Assembly: GCA_947627325.1 (NCBI GenBank)
Contig: CANQVO010000007.1
Coordinates: 1-64,000 of the forward strand
From: an uncultured Oscillospiraceae bacterium
GTDB taxonomy: Bacteria; Bacillota; Clostridia; Oscillospirales; Oscillospiraceae
DNA: 64,000 nucleotides
Direction of reading: 5' to 3'
A program made the position numbers and the translations under genes. Shown piece after piece: positions 40,910-50,541 of the stretch (position 1 is the stretch's first letter; each line of letters starts with the position of its first letter). The notes under the pieces were generated by a model, which did no database searches, had not been told where the DNA came from, and saw nothing but the letters and a program-made list of their open reading frames with translations.

Positions 40910-42873
40910 CAGCTGCTAAAGGTCAGCATATACTGCTCCTCCAGCACCCCGTCCACATAGACGCTGACCTGCTGGGTGCCCCGGCCGGGGACCAGGGGGG
41001 AGATGGGGAACTCCAGGGCCTCGTGGCTCTCGTCGTGGACCACCTGGCCGTCCACCTCGATCCGCACCCGCAGGGAGCTCTTGTCCTCCATGCCGCTGGG
41101 CTGGTGGACGAAGACCGCCTTCTGCTTCATGGGCGGCTGGACGGGGGCCTCGCTGGCCGGGGGTTCGCTGGCGGGGGGCTCACTGGCGGGCGGCTGGCTG
41201 GCCGGGGACTCACTGGCGGGGGGCTCGGGGCTCTCCACCGGGATGCCGGAGGGCTGGCCGGCGTGGGAGGGCTCCGGGGACGGGCTGGGAGAGGGGCTGG
41301 CCTCCGGGCCGGAGCTGATGACCAGATCCACCGCCGTCCCCTCCGGGACCTCCTTCAGGTTGGCCACGCTCTGCCCGATCACCTGGCCCTCGGGCTGGTC
41401 GCTGGGCGCCTGGGTGACCTCGCCCAGCTCCAGGTCCATGGCCTGGAGCTGGCGGATGGCCTCCCGCTCGGTCTTGCCCGTCAGGTCGATCATGGTGACC
41501 TGGCGGACCTGGGGTCCCTTGCTGGTGACCAGGGTGATCCGCTGGCCCTTCTTCACCGTCTCCCCCACGTCGGGGATGGTCTTGATGACCCGGCCCACGG
41601 TGATGGAGTCGGAGTAGTCCTCCACCTCGTCATACTCGATGCCCAACTGTTCCAGGCGGTACCGGGCCGCCCGGAGTTCGGCGTTGATGATGTTGGCGGG
41701 GATCTCCACCTCCTCCCCGTCCGGGTCGGGGCTCTCCGACGCGTCGGCGGAGGAGACGGGCAGGGAGCCCTGCTCCCGGTCCTCCCCGCCCCCGCCGCTG
41801 GAGAACAGGACCACCAGGAACACCACGATGCCGATGATGAAGACCAAGATGGCCCCCGCCGCCAGCCAGATGGGCCAGGCGGGGTCCCGGTCTTCATAGT
41901 CGTCCACGTCCTCCACCTCGCTTTTCCGCGCCCGGGCCTGGGGCGGCTCCGCCCCCGTCTCGTGGATGGGCCCCACGGGCACGGGGCGGGTGGGCTCGTC
42001 CCCGGTCTTCAGATCCTCCATGTTGTAGTCAAAGTTGATGTTGGGGTTCTTGCGGAACTCCTCCAGGTCGGCCAGCATCTCGTCGGCGCTGAGATACCGC
42101 TCGTCCGGGTTGGGGGCCATGGCCTTCATGGTGATCTCCTCCAGGGCCTCCGGGATCTCCGGGTTCAGCTCCCGGGGACTCAGGGGGATGGAGTTGATGT
42201 GCTGGATGGCCACCGCCACGGGGGACTCCCCCTCAAAGGGCAGGCGGCCGGTGATCATCTCGTAGAGCACCACCCCGGCGGAGTATATGTCGCTACGGGC
42301 GTCGATATGACTGCCCCGGGCCTGCTCGGGGGAGATATAGTGCACCGAGCCCAGGGCCTCCTGGGTCAGGGTGGACTGGTGGGCGGAGGTGATGCGGGCG
42401 ATGCCGAAGTCGGAGACCTTCACGCTCCCGTCCCGCAGGACCATGACGTTGTGGGGCTTGATGTCCCGGTGGATGATGCCCCGGCTGTGGGCGTGGGACA
42501 GGGCCCGCATGATCTGGGTGATGAAGTGCAGGGCCTCCCGCCAGTTCAGCACCGGGCCCCGCTTTTGCAAATACTGCTTGAGGGTGATGCCGTCGATGAG
42601 CTCCATAACGATGTAGTCCAGGTCGTCGGAGTGGGACACATCGTACACCGCCACGATGTTGGGGTGGGAGAGCATGGCGACGGCCTGGGACTCGTCGTGA
42701 AAGCGGCGGCGGAACTCCGCGTCCTGGGCCAGGTCGGCCTTCAGCACCTTCACCGCCACCAGGCGGTTGAGCCGGTGGCACCGGGCCTTGTAGACCACGG
42801 CCATGCCCCCGGTACCGATGACCTCCAGCAGCTCATATCGGTTGTCCAGGAATTTCCCTATGTACTGATCCAC
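40909..42873 (-). CDS. prkC: PASTA-domain Ser/Thr protein kinase PrkC (Stk)
   Basis: 654 residues. Kinase domain 12-270 with the Gly loop IGTGGMAVVY, K42, HRDIKPHN (D137) and DFG (155-157); membrane helix 334-358; two recognisable PASTA domains (about 385-520); a Pro/Ser/Glu-rich linker (ESPASQPPASEPPASEPPAS); and a C-terminal beta domain (560-654) with unknown role. It senses wall muropeptides, controlling germination and growth. Bacillus PrkC has three PASTA domains, so the two here plus a novel C-terminus differ. Confidence 0.96.
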   Translation of the reverse strand: MDQYIGKFLDNRYELLEVIGTGGMAVVYKARCHRLNRLVAVKVLKADLAQDAEFRRRFHDESQAVAMLSHPNIVAVYDVSHSDDLDYIVMELIDGITLKQYLQKRGPVLNWREALHFITQIMRALSHAHSRGIIHRDIKPHNVMVLRDGSVKVSDFGIARITSAHQSTLTQEALGSVHYISPEQARGSHIDARSDIYSAGVVLYEMITGRLPFEGESPVAVAIQHINSIPLSPRELNPEIPEALEEITMKAMAPNPDERYLSADEMLADLEEFRKNPNINFDYNMEDLKTGDEPTRPVPVGPIHETGAEPPQARARKSEVEDVDDYEDRDPAWPIWLAAGAILVFIIGIVVFLVVLFSSGGGGEDREQGSLPVSSADASESPDPDGEEVEIPANIINAELRAARYRLEQLGIEYDEVEDYSDSITVGRVIKTIPDVGETVKKGQRITLVTSKGPQVRQVTMIDLTGKTEREAIRQLQAMDLELGEVTQAPSDQPEGQVIGQSVANLKEVPEGTAVDLVISSGPEASPSPSPSPEPSHAGQPSGIPVESPEPPASESPASQPPASEPPASEPPASEAPVQPPMKQKAVFVHQPSGMEDKSSLRVRIEVDGQVVHDESHEALEFPISPLVPGRGTQQVSVYVDGVLEEQYMLTFSS

Positions 42874-42886
42874 AGGTCATCCCTCC

Positions 42887-43615
42887 TTACAGTTGAATGA
42901 GAACGGCGGTGACGTTGTCCGGCGCGCCCCGGCTGAGAGCCAGGTTCAAAAGCCGCCGGCAGCCCTCCTCCGGGGGGCCGCCGTGGATGAGTTCAAAGAG
43001 GAGCTCCTGGTCGGTGACCACGTTGGAGAGCCCGTCGGAGCAGAGGAGGATCATCTCCCCCTCCACCCGGGGCACGGTGTAGAAGTCCGCCTGGACGGCG
43101 GTCTCCGCCCCCAGGGCGCGGGTGATCAGGTTCTTCTGTGGGTGGGACCGGGCCTGCTCGTGGGTGATCTCCCCCCGCTCCACCATGTCCTCCACCACCG
43201 AGTGGTCCCGGGTGATCTGGCGGATCCCCTCTGGGGTCACCAGGTAGGCCCGGCTGTCCCCCACGTTGATCAGACGGACCACCTCCGGCTCCACCACCGC
43301 GCCCACCAGGGTGGTGCCCATGCCCTCGCAGTCGGGGTCCATCTCCGAGCGGTAGCAGATGAGCTCGTTGGCCCGCTCCACCGCCTGGTACAGCAGGGCC
43401 TCCACATCCGGGGCGCCGTGGCCCTCCAGGGCGGGGAGCAGGGTGTCCTTCACGCTCTCCACCGCCATGACGCTGGCCACGTTGCCCGCCTTGGCGCCCC
43501 CCATGCCGTCGCAGACCAGGGCGAAGGGGTAGGGGCGGTCAAAGGCGGTGTGGTAGTACGCGTCCTGGTTCTGGGCGCGCACCGCCCCCACATCGGTGAT
43601 ACCCCATACTCTCAT
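42887..43615 (-). CDS. prpC: PP2C-type phosphatase PrpC (Stp)
   Basis: 242 residues, with the metal-binding motifs of PP2C: QDAYYH, VCDGMGGAKAG, GDSRAYLV, LLCSDGLSNVV and GAPDNVTAV. It reverses phosphorylation by PrkC, encoded 13 bases downstream. Its ATG overlaps the rlmN stop by four bases. Confidence 0.96.
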   Translation of the reverse strand: MRVWGITDVGAVRAQNQDAYYHTAFDRPYPFALVCDGMGGAKAGNVASVMAVESVKDTLLPALEGHGAPDVEALLYQAVERANELICYRSEMDPDCEGMGTTLVGAVVEPEVVRLINVGDSRAYLVTPEGIRQITRDHSVVEDMVERGEITHEQARSHPQKNLITRALGAETAVQADFYTVPRVEGEMILLCSDGLSNVVTDQELLFELIHGGPPEEGCRRLLNLALSRGAPDNVTAVLIQL

Positions 43616-44661
43616 GTTGCCTCCCCTTCCTTTCCGATCCCCTGACTGGCCCCCGCCTTGCGGCGCAGCTGGCCGCAGGAGGCGTCGATATCCCCGCCCA
43701 GCGAGCGGCGGACGGTGACGTTGATCCCCCGCTCCTCCAGCCGCCGCTGGAACTCCCGCACCCGGCGGCTGGGCTTTAAGGGGCTCTCCTCCACGTGATT
43801 CAGCGGGATCAGGTTCACGTGGCTCCCCGTCCCCGCCAGACGCCGGGCCAGCAGGTCGGCCTGCCAGTCGGCGTCGTTGACGGAGTCGATCATGGCGTAC
43901 TCAAAGGAGATCCGCCGCCCCGTCTTTTCAAAATACCGGCGGCACGTCTCCAACAGCTTGTCCACCCCCACGCCCCGGTTCACCGGCATCAGAGCGTTCC
44001 GGGTCTCGTCGTCGGGGGCGTGGAGGGATACGCTTAAAGTCAATTGTAACCCATATTCGGCCAGCTTGTCAATTTTTTTGACCAGCCCGCAGGTGGACAG
44101 GCTGATGTGGCGCATACCGATGTTCAGCCCCTCCGGGCAGTTCACCAGCTCCAGAAAGCGCAGGACGTTGTCAAAGTTGTCCAAAGGCTCCCCGATGCCC
44201 ATCATCACGATGTTGGAGATGGGCCGGCCCGAGTCCAGCTGGGTGAAGAGCACCTGGTCCAGGATCTCCCCGGCGGTGAGATCCCGCACCTTGCCCCCCA
44301 GCGTGGAGGCGCAGAAGGCGCACCCCATGAGACAGCCCACCTGGGAGGAGACGCACACGGTGTTGCCGTGGCGGTAGCGCATGAGCACCGTCTCCACGCA
44401 GTTGCCGTCCGCCAGCCGCCAGAGGTACTTGATGGTGCCGTCCTCCCGGGACACCTGCTTCCGGGCCACGGCGGGCCGGGAGAGGGCGCAGAGCCGGGCC
44501 AGCTGTTCCCGCAGGTCCTTGGGCAGGTTGGACATCTCCTCAAAGGAGGCGGCCCCCCGGTGGAGCCAGGAGAAGACCTGCCTGGCCCGAAAGGCGGGCT
44601 GGCCCAGGCCCTTGAGAAGCTCCCCCTGCTCGTCCAGGGTCATGGACTTGAGATCCACCAT
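43612..44661 (-). CDS. rlmN: 23S rRNA/tRNA (adenine-C2) methyltransferase RlmN
   Basis: 349 residues. Radical-SAM cluster C110-x3-C114-x2-C117 (CLMGCAFCAST), the SAM motif GIGEPLDNFDNVLR, and the second catalytic Cys in DIDASCGQLR near the C-terminus. It methylates A2503 of 23S rRNA and A37 of some tRNAs. ATG 44661 has GAGGTGAG upstream; five bases separate it from the rsmB stop. Confidence 0.96.
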   Translation of the reverse strand: MVDLKSMTLDEQGELLKGLGQPAFRARQVFSWLHRGAASFEEMSNLPKDLREQLARLCALSRPAVARKQVSREDGTIKYLWRLADGNCVETVLMRYRHGNTVCVSSQVGCLMGCAFCASTLGGKVRDLTAGEILDQVLFTQLDSGRPISNIVMMGIGEPLDNFDNVLRFLELVNCPEGLNIGMRHISLSTCGLVKKIDKLAEYGLQLTLSVSLHAPDDETRNALMPVNRGVGVDKLLETCRRYFEKTGRRISFEYAMIDSVNDADWQADLLARRLAGTGSHVNLIPLNHVEESPLKPSRRVREFQRRLEERGINVTVRRSLGGDIDASCGQLRRKAGASQGIGKEGEAT

Positions 44662-44666
44662 CCCGC

Positions 44667-45938
44667 TCACCTCCGCTCCAGCAGGGCGTAGTAAAAGCCG
44701 TCGGTCCCCTGGCGGTGGGGCCAGAAGGTCTCCTGCTCCGCCAGGGCAAAATCGCCGTGTGCCGCCAAAAACCGCTCCACCTGGCCCTGGTTCTCCTCCC
44801 GGCGGAGGGTGCAGGTGGCGTAGAGCAGCCGCCCGCCGGGGGCCACCGCCCCGGCGGCGTTTTCCAAAATGGCGGCCTGGAGGGGCGGCAGGTCCCGGAA
44901 CGTCCGGGGGTCCTTGTAGCGGATATCCGGCTTTTTGCGGATCACGCCCAGGCCCGAGCAGGGCACGTCGGCGATGACCAGGTCGAATGGGCCGGGGATG
45001 GGCCCGGTGGCGTCCGCCGCCGCCGTCTCCACGCAGAAGAGGCCCAGGCGCTTCGCCCCGGCGGCCAGGGCCGCCGCCTTCCGGGGGTAGAGGTCCCGGC
45101 TGAGGATATGGCCCCGGTCCCCCATGGCGATGGCCGCGGCGAAGGTCTTGCCCCCCGGCGCGGCGCACAGGTCCAGCACCCGCTCCCCCGCCCTGGGCCG
45201 GGCGGCCAGCACCGCCATCCGGGCCGCCGGGTCCTGGATGTAAAAGAGCCCCTCCTGAAAGGCGGGCAGGCGCTCCAGATCCCCCGTGTCCGCCAGGATG
45301 AGGCAGTCGGGCAGGGGGTGGGGCTGGGTCTCCGCCCCCTCCTCCGCCAGCCGCCGGGCCAGGTCCTGGGCGGTGATCTTCAGGGTGTTCACCTGGGCGG
45401 TGATGGGGGCGGGGGCGTTGTCGGCGGCCAGCAGGGCCTCGAGCTCCCTCTCCCCCACCTGGGCGGAGAACTCCTCCACCAGCCAGCGGGGGTGGCTGTA
45501 TTGGACGCTCAACCGCTCCACCGGGTCCCCGGGCAGGGCGGGCAGGCGGTCCCGCCCCCGGTCCAGATTGCGGAGCACGGCGTTGACGAACCCGGCGGCC
45601 CGGGGGCTTTTGGCGTGGCGCTTGGCCAGCTCCACCGACTCGTTCACCGCCGCCATGGCGGGGATCTTGTCCATCCGCAAAAGCTGGTAGGCCCCCAGGC
45701 GCAGGATGTCCCGCACCTTGGGCTCCAGGCTGTCCAGCCCCCGGGGGCAGAGGGGGGCCAGGTAGTAGTCCAGCAGGAGTTGATCCTGGAGCGCGCCGTA
45801 GACCAGTCGGCTGGCCAGGGCCGCGTCCCGGCTGTCCAGGCGGGCACGGGCCAGCTCCCGCTTCAGCGCCCCGTCGGCCCAGGCGCCCTGCCGGTGGCAG
45901 GCGTAGAGGACGGTCAGGGCCACCTCTCTGGCGTTCAC
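44667..45938 (-). CDS. rsmB: 16S rRNA m5C967 methyltransferase RsmB
   Basis: 423 residues: an NusB-like N-terminal domain (VALTVLYACHRQGAWADGAL), then the Rossmann methyltransferase with LDLCAAPGGKT (SAM), ADVPCSGLGV (PC motif) and ATCTLRREEN (catalytic TCT). Starts at GTG 45938, with GGAGGAG upstream. Follows fmt by 38 bases. Confidence 0.95.
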   Translation of the reverse strand: MNAREVALTVLYACHRQGAWADGALKRELARARLDSRDAALASRLVYGALQDQLLLDYYLAPLCPRGLDSLEPKVRDILRLGAYQLLRMDKIPAMAAVNESVELAKRHAKSPRAAGFVNAVLRNLDRGRDRLPALPGDPVERLSVQYSHPRWLVEEFSAQVGERELEALLAADNAPAPITAQVNTLKITAQDLARRLAEEGAETQPHPLPDCLILADTGDLERLPAFQEGLFYIQDPAARMAVLAARPRAGERVLDLCAAPGGKTFAAAIAMGDRGHILSRDLYPRKAAALAAGAKRLGLFCVETAAADATGPIPGPFDLVIADVPCSGLGVIRKKPDIRYKDPRTFRDLPPLQAAILENAAGAVAPGGRLLYATCTLRREENQGQVERFLAAHGDFALAEQETFWPHRQGTDGFYYALLERR

Positions 45939-45976
45939 CGCGCGATCTCCTCCATTCTTCCCAAGCTCCCGCCGCC

Positions 45977-46897
45977 TTAAACCCCCATGGGGTGCCCCTG
46001 CAAAAAGGCGGCGGCGGCCATGGGCTTTTTCCCGTCGGGCTGGAGCTCCAGAAGCTCCAGCACCGTCCCGTCCCCGCAGGCCAGTTTCAGCCCCCGCTTG
46101 TCCGCCTGGACCACCGCGCCGGGGGCCTTCTGGGTCCGCTCCCCGGTGAGGGCGGCCTTGAGCACCTTGCACCGCGTCCCGTCCAGAACGGCCACGGCGC
46201 AGGGCCAGGGCAGCAGGCCCCGGACCTGGTCGTGGAGGGCCTGGGCGGGGCGGGCGAAGTCCATGGGGGAGAGCTCCTTGGAGAGCATGGGGGCCAGGGT
46301 GGCCCCGGCGGGGTCCTGGGGGACGCGCCGGGCGCTCCCCCGGACCAGCAGGTCCACCGCCTCCACCGCCAGAGCCCCGCCCAAAAGGGCCAGCCGGTCG
46401 TAGAGCGCCGCCGCCGTCTCGTCGGGGCCGATGGGGGTGGCGCGCTGGAGGATGATATCCCCCGCGTCCAGGTCGTGGGCCATGTGCATGATGGTGATCC
46501 CCGTCTCGGCCTCCCCGTTGAGGATGGCCCAGTTGATGGGGGCGGCCCCCCGGTACTTGGGCAGAAGGGAGGCGTGGACGTTGATACACCCCATGGGGGG
46601 CAGGGCCAGAATGTCGTCGGGCAAAATGCGGCCGTAGGCGGCCACGACGATCAGGTCGGGGCTCAGGGCCCGGATCTGGGCCAGGGCGGTCCCGTCCCGG
46701 AGCTTTTCCGGCTGGTAGACCGGGATGCCCCGGCTCTGGGCGTACGCCTTCACCGGGGTGGGGCGAAGCTGGTCGTGGTGCCGCCCCACCGGGCGGTCGG
46801 GCTGGGAGAAGGCGCCCACCATCTCGTGCCCCGCCTCCCACAGCGCCCGGAGGGAGGCCACGGCGAAGGGGGGCGTGCCCATAAAGAGGATCCGCAT
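45977..46897 (-). CDS. fmt: Methionyl-tRNA formyltransferase
   Basis: 306 residues, with MRILFMGTPPFAVASLRALW, the 10-formyl-THF loop INVHASLLPKYRGAAPINWA, and the C-terminal OB domain. It formylates initiator Met-tRNA; def, which removes the formyl group, ends one base upstream. ATG 46897 lies just before the def stop region, with AGGGGGAGTAAG as ribosome site. Confidence 0.97.
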   Translation of the reverse strand: MRILFMGTPPFAVASLRALWEAGHEMVGAFSQPDRPVGRHHDQLRPTPVKAYAQSRGIPVYQPEKLRDGTALAQIRALSPDLIVVAAYGRILPDDILALPPMGCINVHASLLPKYRGAAPINWAILNGEAETGITIMHMAHDLDAGDIILQRATPIGPDETAAALYDRLALLGGALAVEAVDLLVRGSARRVPQDPAGATLAPMLSKELSPMDFARPAQALHDQVRGLLPWPCAVAVLDGTRCKVLKAALTGERTQKAPGAVVQADKRGLKLACGDGTVLELLELQPDGKKPMAAAAFLQGHPMGV

Positions 46898-46898
46898 C

Positions 46899-47426
46899 TT
46901 ACTCCCCCTTCCGGCCCTTCTTCCGGCCGCTCTCCCGCTCCGCCTCCTCCATGGCGTCCAGCTCGGCCTCGGTGTAGAGCTTGCCGTCCCGGACCCGCTC
47001 GGTGAACAGATGGCCGTCCAGGTGCTCGATCTCGTGGCAGAAGCACCGGGCGGACATATCCACATCCTCCGCCTCAAAGACCTTGCCGTTTCGGTCCTGG
47101 GCCCGGACCTTCACCCGCTGGGGCCGCTTGACCCAGCCGTAGAGCCCGGGCACCGACAAACACCCCTCGAACCCCTCCTGCTCCCCGGCGGTCTCGATGA
47201 TCTCCGGGTTCACCAGTTCGATCACTTCCCCGTCCGAGCCGGTGACCAGGCAGACCCGGCGCAAAATGCCCACCTGGGGGGCGGCCAGGCCGTAGCCGTT
47301 GGCCTGGGCCAGGGTCTCCCGCATATCGTCCAGAAGCTGGTGGAGCCGCGGGTCAAAGCGGGTGACCTCCCGGCAGACCTTGCCCAGGGTCTCGTCCCCC
47401 CGCTCGATGATGTTTCGTGTGGCCAT
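46899..47426 (-). CDS. def: Peptide deformylase
   Basis: 175 residues. Metal ligands C89 (EGCLSVPG), H131 and H135 with catalytic E132 (HEIEHLDGHL); motif 1 is GYGLAAPQVG. A basic tail (ESGRKKGRKGE) extends the C-terminus. Its ATG at 47426 shares a base with the galT stop, so it is translated behind the galactose genes rather than behind priA as in Bacillus. Confidence 0.96.
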   Translation of the reverse strand: MATRNIIERGDETLGKVCREVTRFDPRLHQLLDDMRETLAQANGYGLAAPQVGILRRVCLVTGSDGEVIELVNPEIIETAGEQEGFEGCLSVPGLYGWVKRPQRVKVRAQDRNGKVFEAEDVDMSARCFCHEIEHLDGHLFTERVRDGKLYTEAELDAMEEAERESGRKKGRKGE

Positions 47427-48931
47427 CAGATCGTCCCTCCTGTGTGGTGAATGAATCGGTCAAAGGCCGCCTGGCCCTCCGGGTCCCGCTTATAGACCCC
47501 CGCGTCGGTGAGAACCTGGGCGAAGACCGCGCCCACTTCCTCCTTTAAGATCTCCATGGCCTGGGCCGGGTCGGAGAAGGTATGCCGCGCCTGGAGCTCC
47601 CGGGCCCAGGGGGCGTGCTTTTCCAGGTCCGGGTGGGAGGCCGGGTCCCCCCCGGCGGCCAGGGTGTCGGCCAGGGCCCGCAGCTCGGGCAGGAGCCGGG
47701 CGGGGAGGACGGCCAGGCCCATCACCTCGATGAGGCCGATGTTCTCCTTTTTGATGTGGTGGAGTTCCGGGTGGGGGTGATAGAGCCCCAGGGGGAACTC
47801 CTCCGTGGTTAGGTTGTTTCGCAAGACCAGGTCAAGTTCAAACTTCCCCTCCCGGAAGCGGGCGATGGGGGTGATGGTGTTGTGGGGCTCCCCGTCGGTC
47901 CGGGCGTAGATCGCCGCCGCCTCGTCGGTGTACCCCCGCCAGGCGGTGAGGACCCGGTCGGCCAGCGCCGCCATCTTGTCCCGGTCCGCGCTCCGCAGGC
48001 GCAGGACGCTCATGGGCCACTTGACCACCCCCGCCTCCACCTCCGGGAAGTCGGGGTAGACCACCCGCCGCTCCACCTCCGCCCGCTCCATGGCGAAGGT
48101 GTATCGCCCGCCCTGGAAGTGGTCGTGGCTCAAAATGGAGCCGCCCACGATGGGCAGGTCGGCGTTGGAGCCCACGAAGTAGTGGGGGAACTGGCCCACG
48201 AAGTCCAGGAGCTTTTCAAAGCAGGCCCGGTCGATCCGCATGGGGACGTGGGCGGCGTTGAAGCAGATGCAGTGTTCGTTGTAGTAGACATAGGGGCTGT
48301 ACTGCAAAAACCAGGGCGCGCCGTGGACGGCGATGGGGATGACGCGGTGGTTGCCCCGGGCGGGGTGGTCCAGCCGCCCGGCGTACCCCTCGTTCTCGGC
48401 GCACAGCTGGCACTTGGGATAGGCGTTTTGCGGGGCGTTCTTCGCCGCGGCGATGGCCCGGGGGTCCTTCTCCGGCTTGGAGAGGTTGATGGTGATATCC
48501 AGCGCCCCATACTCCGTGGGCGCCACCCACTTCATGTCCCGGGCCACCCGGTAGGTGCGGATGTAGTCGGTGTCCTGGGAGAACTGGTAGTACCAGTCGG
48601 TGGCCGCCCGGGGGGACTGGGCCAGGCGGGCGCGGAACTGCTCCTCCACCCAGGAGGGCCGGGGGGTGAGGACGGCCATGAGCTCGGTGTCCAGCAGGTC
48701 CCGGCCGGCCGGGCCGGGGTCGCACCGGCCGCTCTCCACCGCCCAGTCCAGCATATCCCGCAAAATGTCCTCCAGGGGGCGGGCCGCCTCCGTCTCCGGC
48801 CCCTCATAGCGGTCCAGTTTCAGCACCGCCAGCAGGCGGTTGACCGCCCAGGTCTTGTCCCGGGGGTCGATCAGGCCCTTGTCCAGCCCGTAGCGGACCA
48901 GTTGGGCGATGGCTTGATGGATGCTCGTCAT
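47426..48931 (-). CDS. galT: Galactose-1-phosphate uridylyltransferase (type 2, Firmicutes)
   Basis: 501 residues, the length of the second GalT family. The nucleophilic His motif lies in GSILSHDHFQGGRYTF; ICFNAAHVPMRIDR and YHPHPELHHIKKENIGLIEV are typical. It exchanges UMP between UDP-glucose and galactose-1-phosphate (Leloir pathway). Ribosome site GGGAGGAGAGAAG. It overlaps def at one base. galE is not in the window. Confidence 0.95.
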   Translation of the reverse strand: MTSIHQAIAQLVRYGLDKGLIDPRDKTWAVNRLLAVLKLDRYEGPETEAARPLEDILRDMLDWAVESGRCDPGPAGRDLLDTELMAVLTPRPSWVEEQFRARLAQSPRAATDWYYQFSQDTDYIRTYRVARDMKWVAPTEYGALDITINLSKPEKDPRAIAAAKNAPQNAYPKCQLCAENEGYAGRLDHPARGNHRVIPIAVHGAPWFLQYSPYVYYNEHCICFNAAHVPMRIDRACFEKLLDFVGQFPHYFVGSNADLPIVGGSILSHDHFQGGRYTFAMERAEVERRVVYPDFPEVEAGVVKWPMSVLRLRSADRDKMAALADRVLTAWRGYTDEAAAIYARTDGEPHNTITPIARFREGKFELDLVLRNNLTTEEFPLGLYHPHPELHHIKKENIGLIEVMGLAVLPARLLPELRALADTLAAGGDPASHPDLEKHAPWARELQARHTFSDPAQAMEILKEEVGAVFAQVLTDAGVYKRDPEGQAAFDRFIHHTGGTI

Positions 48932-48950
48932 CTTCTCTCTCCTCCCTCTC

Positions 48951-50225
48951 TCACGCCAGACGGACGCCGCCCACCGGGCGGATGTTCACCACATGACAAC
49001 TCCCCGGGCCCAGCACGGCCTCCATCCGGGCCCGGAACTCCTCCAGCACATCCAGGGGCACAAACGCCTGGGCGGTGCCGCCAAAGCCGCCCCCGTGGAC
49101 CCGGACGGCCCCCCGCTCCCCCAGCAGACGCTGGGCCAGGGCGATGGTCACCATCAGCCCCTGCTCCCGCACCGCCCCGGTGGGGGTCACGTTCTGGAGC
49201 AGTTGGGCCGAGGAGTGCCCCGAGTCCCGGACCAAAATCAGGAAGTCTTCAAACAGCCCCGCCTTCAGCGCCTCCGCTTCCCAGAGGGCCCGGTCGTTCT
49301 CGGCGTAGATGTGCATGGCCCGGAGGACCGCCCGGTCCCCCGCCTCCTGCCGCAGCTGGGGCAGGGCGGCGTAGAAGTCCGTCTCCGGCACCTCCCGCAG
49401 GACGTCCTGGCCGAAGTGGCGGCTCACCGCCCGCAGCTCGTCGGTGACGGCGGCGTACTCCCCGGTGAGGTCGGCGTGGCTGGCGTGGGCGTCCAGGATA
49501 CACAGGGCGTAGCCCTGGGCCTTGAGGTCCAGCTCCAGCCGCTCCACCGCCGGGGCGGCGGGGTCGGCAAAGTCGATGGCCACCACCCCGCCCACACAGG
49601 CGGCGGCCTGGTCCATCAGCCCGCAGGGCTTGCCGAAGTACAGGTTCTCGGCGTACTGGCCGATCTGGGCCAGCTCCACCGCCGTGGCCCGCCCGTCCCA
49701 GAAAAGCTCGTTGAGGGTGACGCCCATGAGCGCCTCAAAGGCCGCGGAGGAGGACAGGCCGCTGCCGCCGGGCACGTCGGAGGTCAGGTAGACCTCCAGC
49801 CCCCCCACCCCCACGCCGGGGTATAGCTGGGCCATCCGGGCCCACACCCCCCGGATCAGGGCGGCGGAGGTGTTGACCTCCTCCGGCTGGGGCTCCGGGC
49901 GGGCCAGGTCCACCTCCAGGAAGGGGTACCCCTCGGACAGCACCCGGATGGAGCCGCTGTCCGTCACCGCCGCGGCGGCCAGCAGGTCCAGATCCACCGC
50001 CGCGGCCAACACCCGGCCCCGCTGGTGATCGGTGTGGTTGCCGCCCAGCTCCGTGCGCCCCGGGGCGGAGAACAGGGCCTGGGCGGGGCGGCCAAAGGTC
50101 CGCTCGAACCCCTCCAGTACCCCCCGGACCCGGTCCCTGGCCCACGCCAGATCCCGGCCTCCATATAACGTCTCCAGCCCCTCGTCCAGCCGGCCTACGG
50201 CCAGCGCCTGCTTCAGCTCGTCCAT
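48951..50225 (-). CDS. galK: Galactokinase
   Basis: 424 residues. GRTELGGNHTDHQRGRVLAA is the galactokinase signature in its Clostridia form, VPGGSGLSSSAAFEALMG the ATP loop, and RVHGGGFGGTAQAFVP the C-terminal GHMP motif. It phosphorylates galactose at C1. ATG 50225 has GGAAGGAGCG. First gene of the minus-strand galKT-def... unit, diverging from mglBAC. Confidence 0.95.
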   Translation of the reverse strand: MDELKQALAVGRLDEGLETLYGGRDLAWARDRVRGVLEGFERTFGRPAQALFSAPGRTELGGNHTDHQRGRVLAAAVDLDLLAAAAVTDSGSIRVLSEGYPFLEVDLARPEPQPEEVNTSAALIRGVWARMAQLYPGVGVGGLEVYLTSDVPGGSGLSSSAAFEALMGVTLNELFWDGRATAVELAQIGQYAENLYFGKPCGLMDQAAACVGGVVAIDFADPAAPAVERLELDLKAQGYALCILDAHASHADLTGEYAAVTDELRAVSRHFGQDVLREVPETDFYAALPQLRQEAGDRAVLRAMHIYAENDRALWEAEALKAGLFEDFLILVRDSGHSSAQLLQNVTPTGAVREQGLMVTIALAQRLLGERGAVRVHGGGFGGTAQAFVPLDVLEEFRARMEAVLGPGSCHVVNIRPVGGVRLA

Positions 50226-50283
50226 CCGCGCCCGCTCCTTCCCGTTTCGCCGGCTCTGGGCCGACAGTCTCTCTCATTTTTTC

Positions 50284-50312
50284 ATTATACACCCATTCGC
50301 CGCGCTTTTCCA
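50284..50312 (-). promoter_or_regulatory. Promoter of galKT
   Basis: Minus strand TGGAAA (50312-50307), 17 bases, TATAAT (50289-50284). The -10 is ideal, the -35 weak (4 of 6), as for an activated or regulated promoter. Confidence 0.65.
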
Positions 50313-50401
50313 GTGGGACCGGGCACTTCGACGTATTTTTTACCCCCGGCGGGGCCGCCTTTGTCAGGTCCGCCAGATTTGCCCTCTCGGATTTTGCCAT
50401 A

Positions 50402-50486
50402 TTGCACAAAAATGCAAGGGCTCATGCGTGCATATCGGCAAATCAAACAAAAAAGTGTTGCGTTTTTCAAACCGCTGTGATAAGAT
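50402..50486 (+). promoter_or_regulatory. mglBAC promoter with candidate operators
   Basis: TTGCGT (50458-50463), 17 bases, TAAGAT (50481-50486) is the promoter. Upstream, TTGCA-N6-TGCAA (50402-50417) and ATGC-GT-GCAT (50424-50433) are inverted repeats resembling LacI/GalR-type sites. The rest of the 316-base gap 50226-50541 shows only the galK promoter. Confidence 0.6.
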
Positions 50487-50541
50487 ACCTTTGCCTGGGA
50501 GTCCCACTCCCGCCAATTTTTAGGAAAAGAGGAGATTTGAT

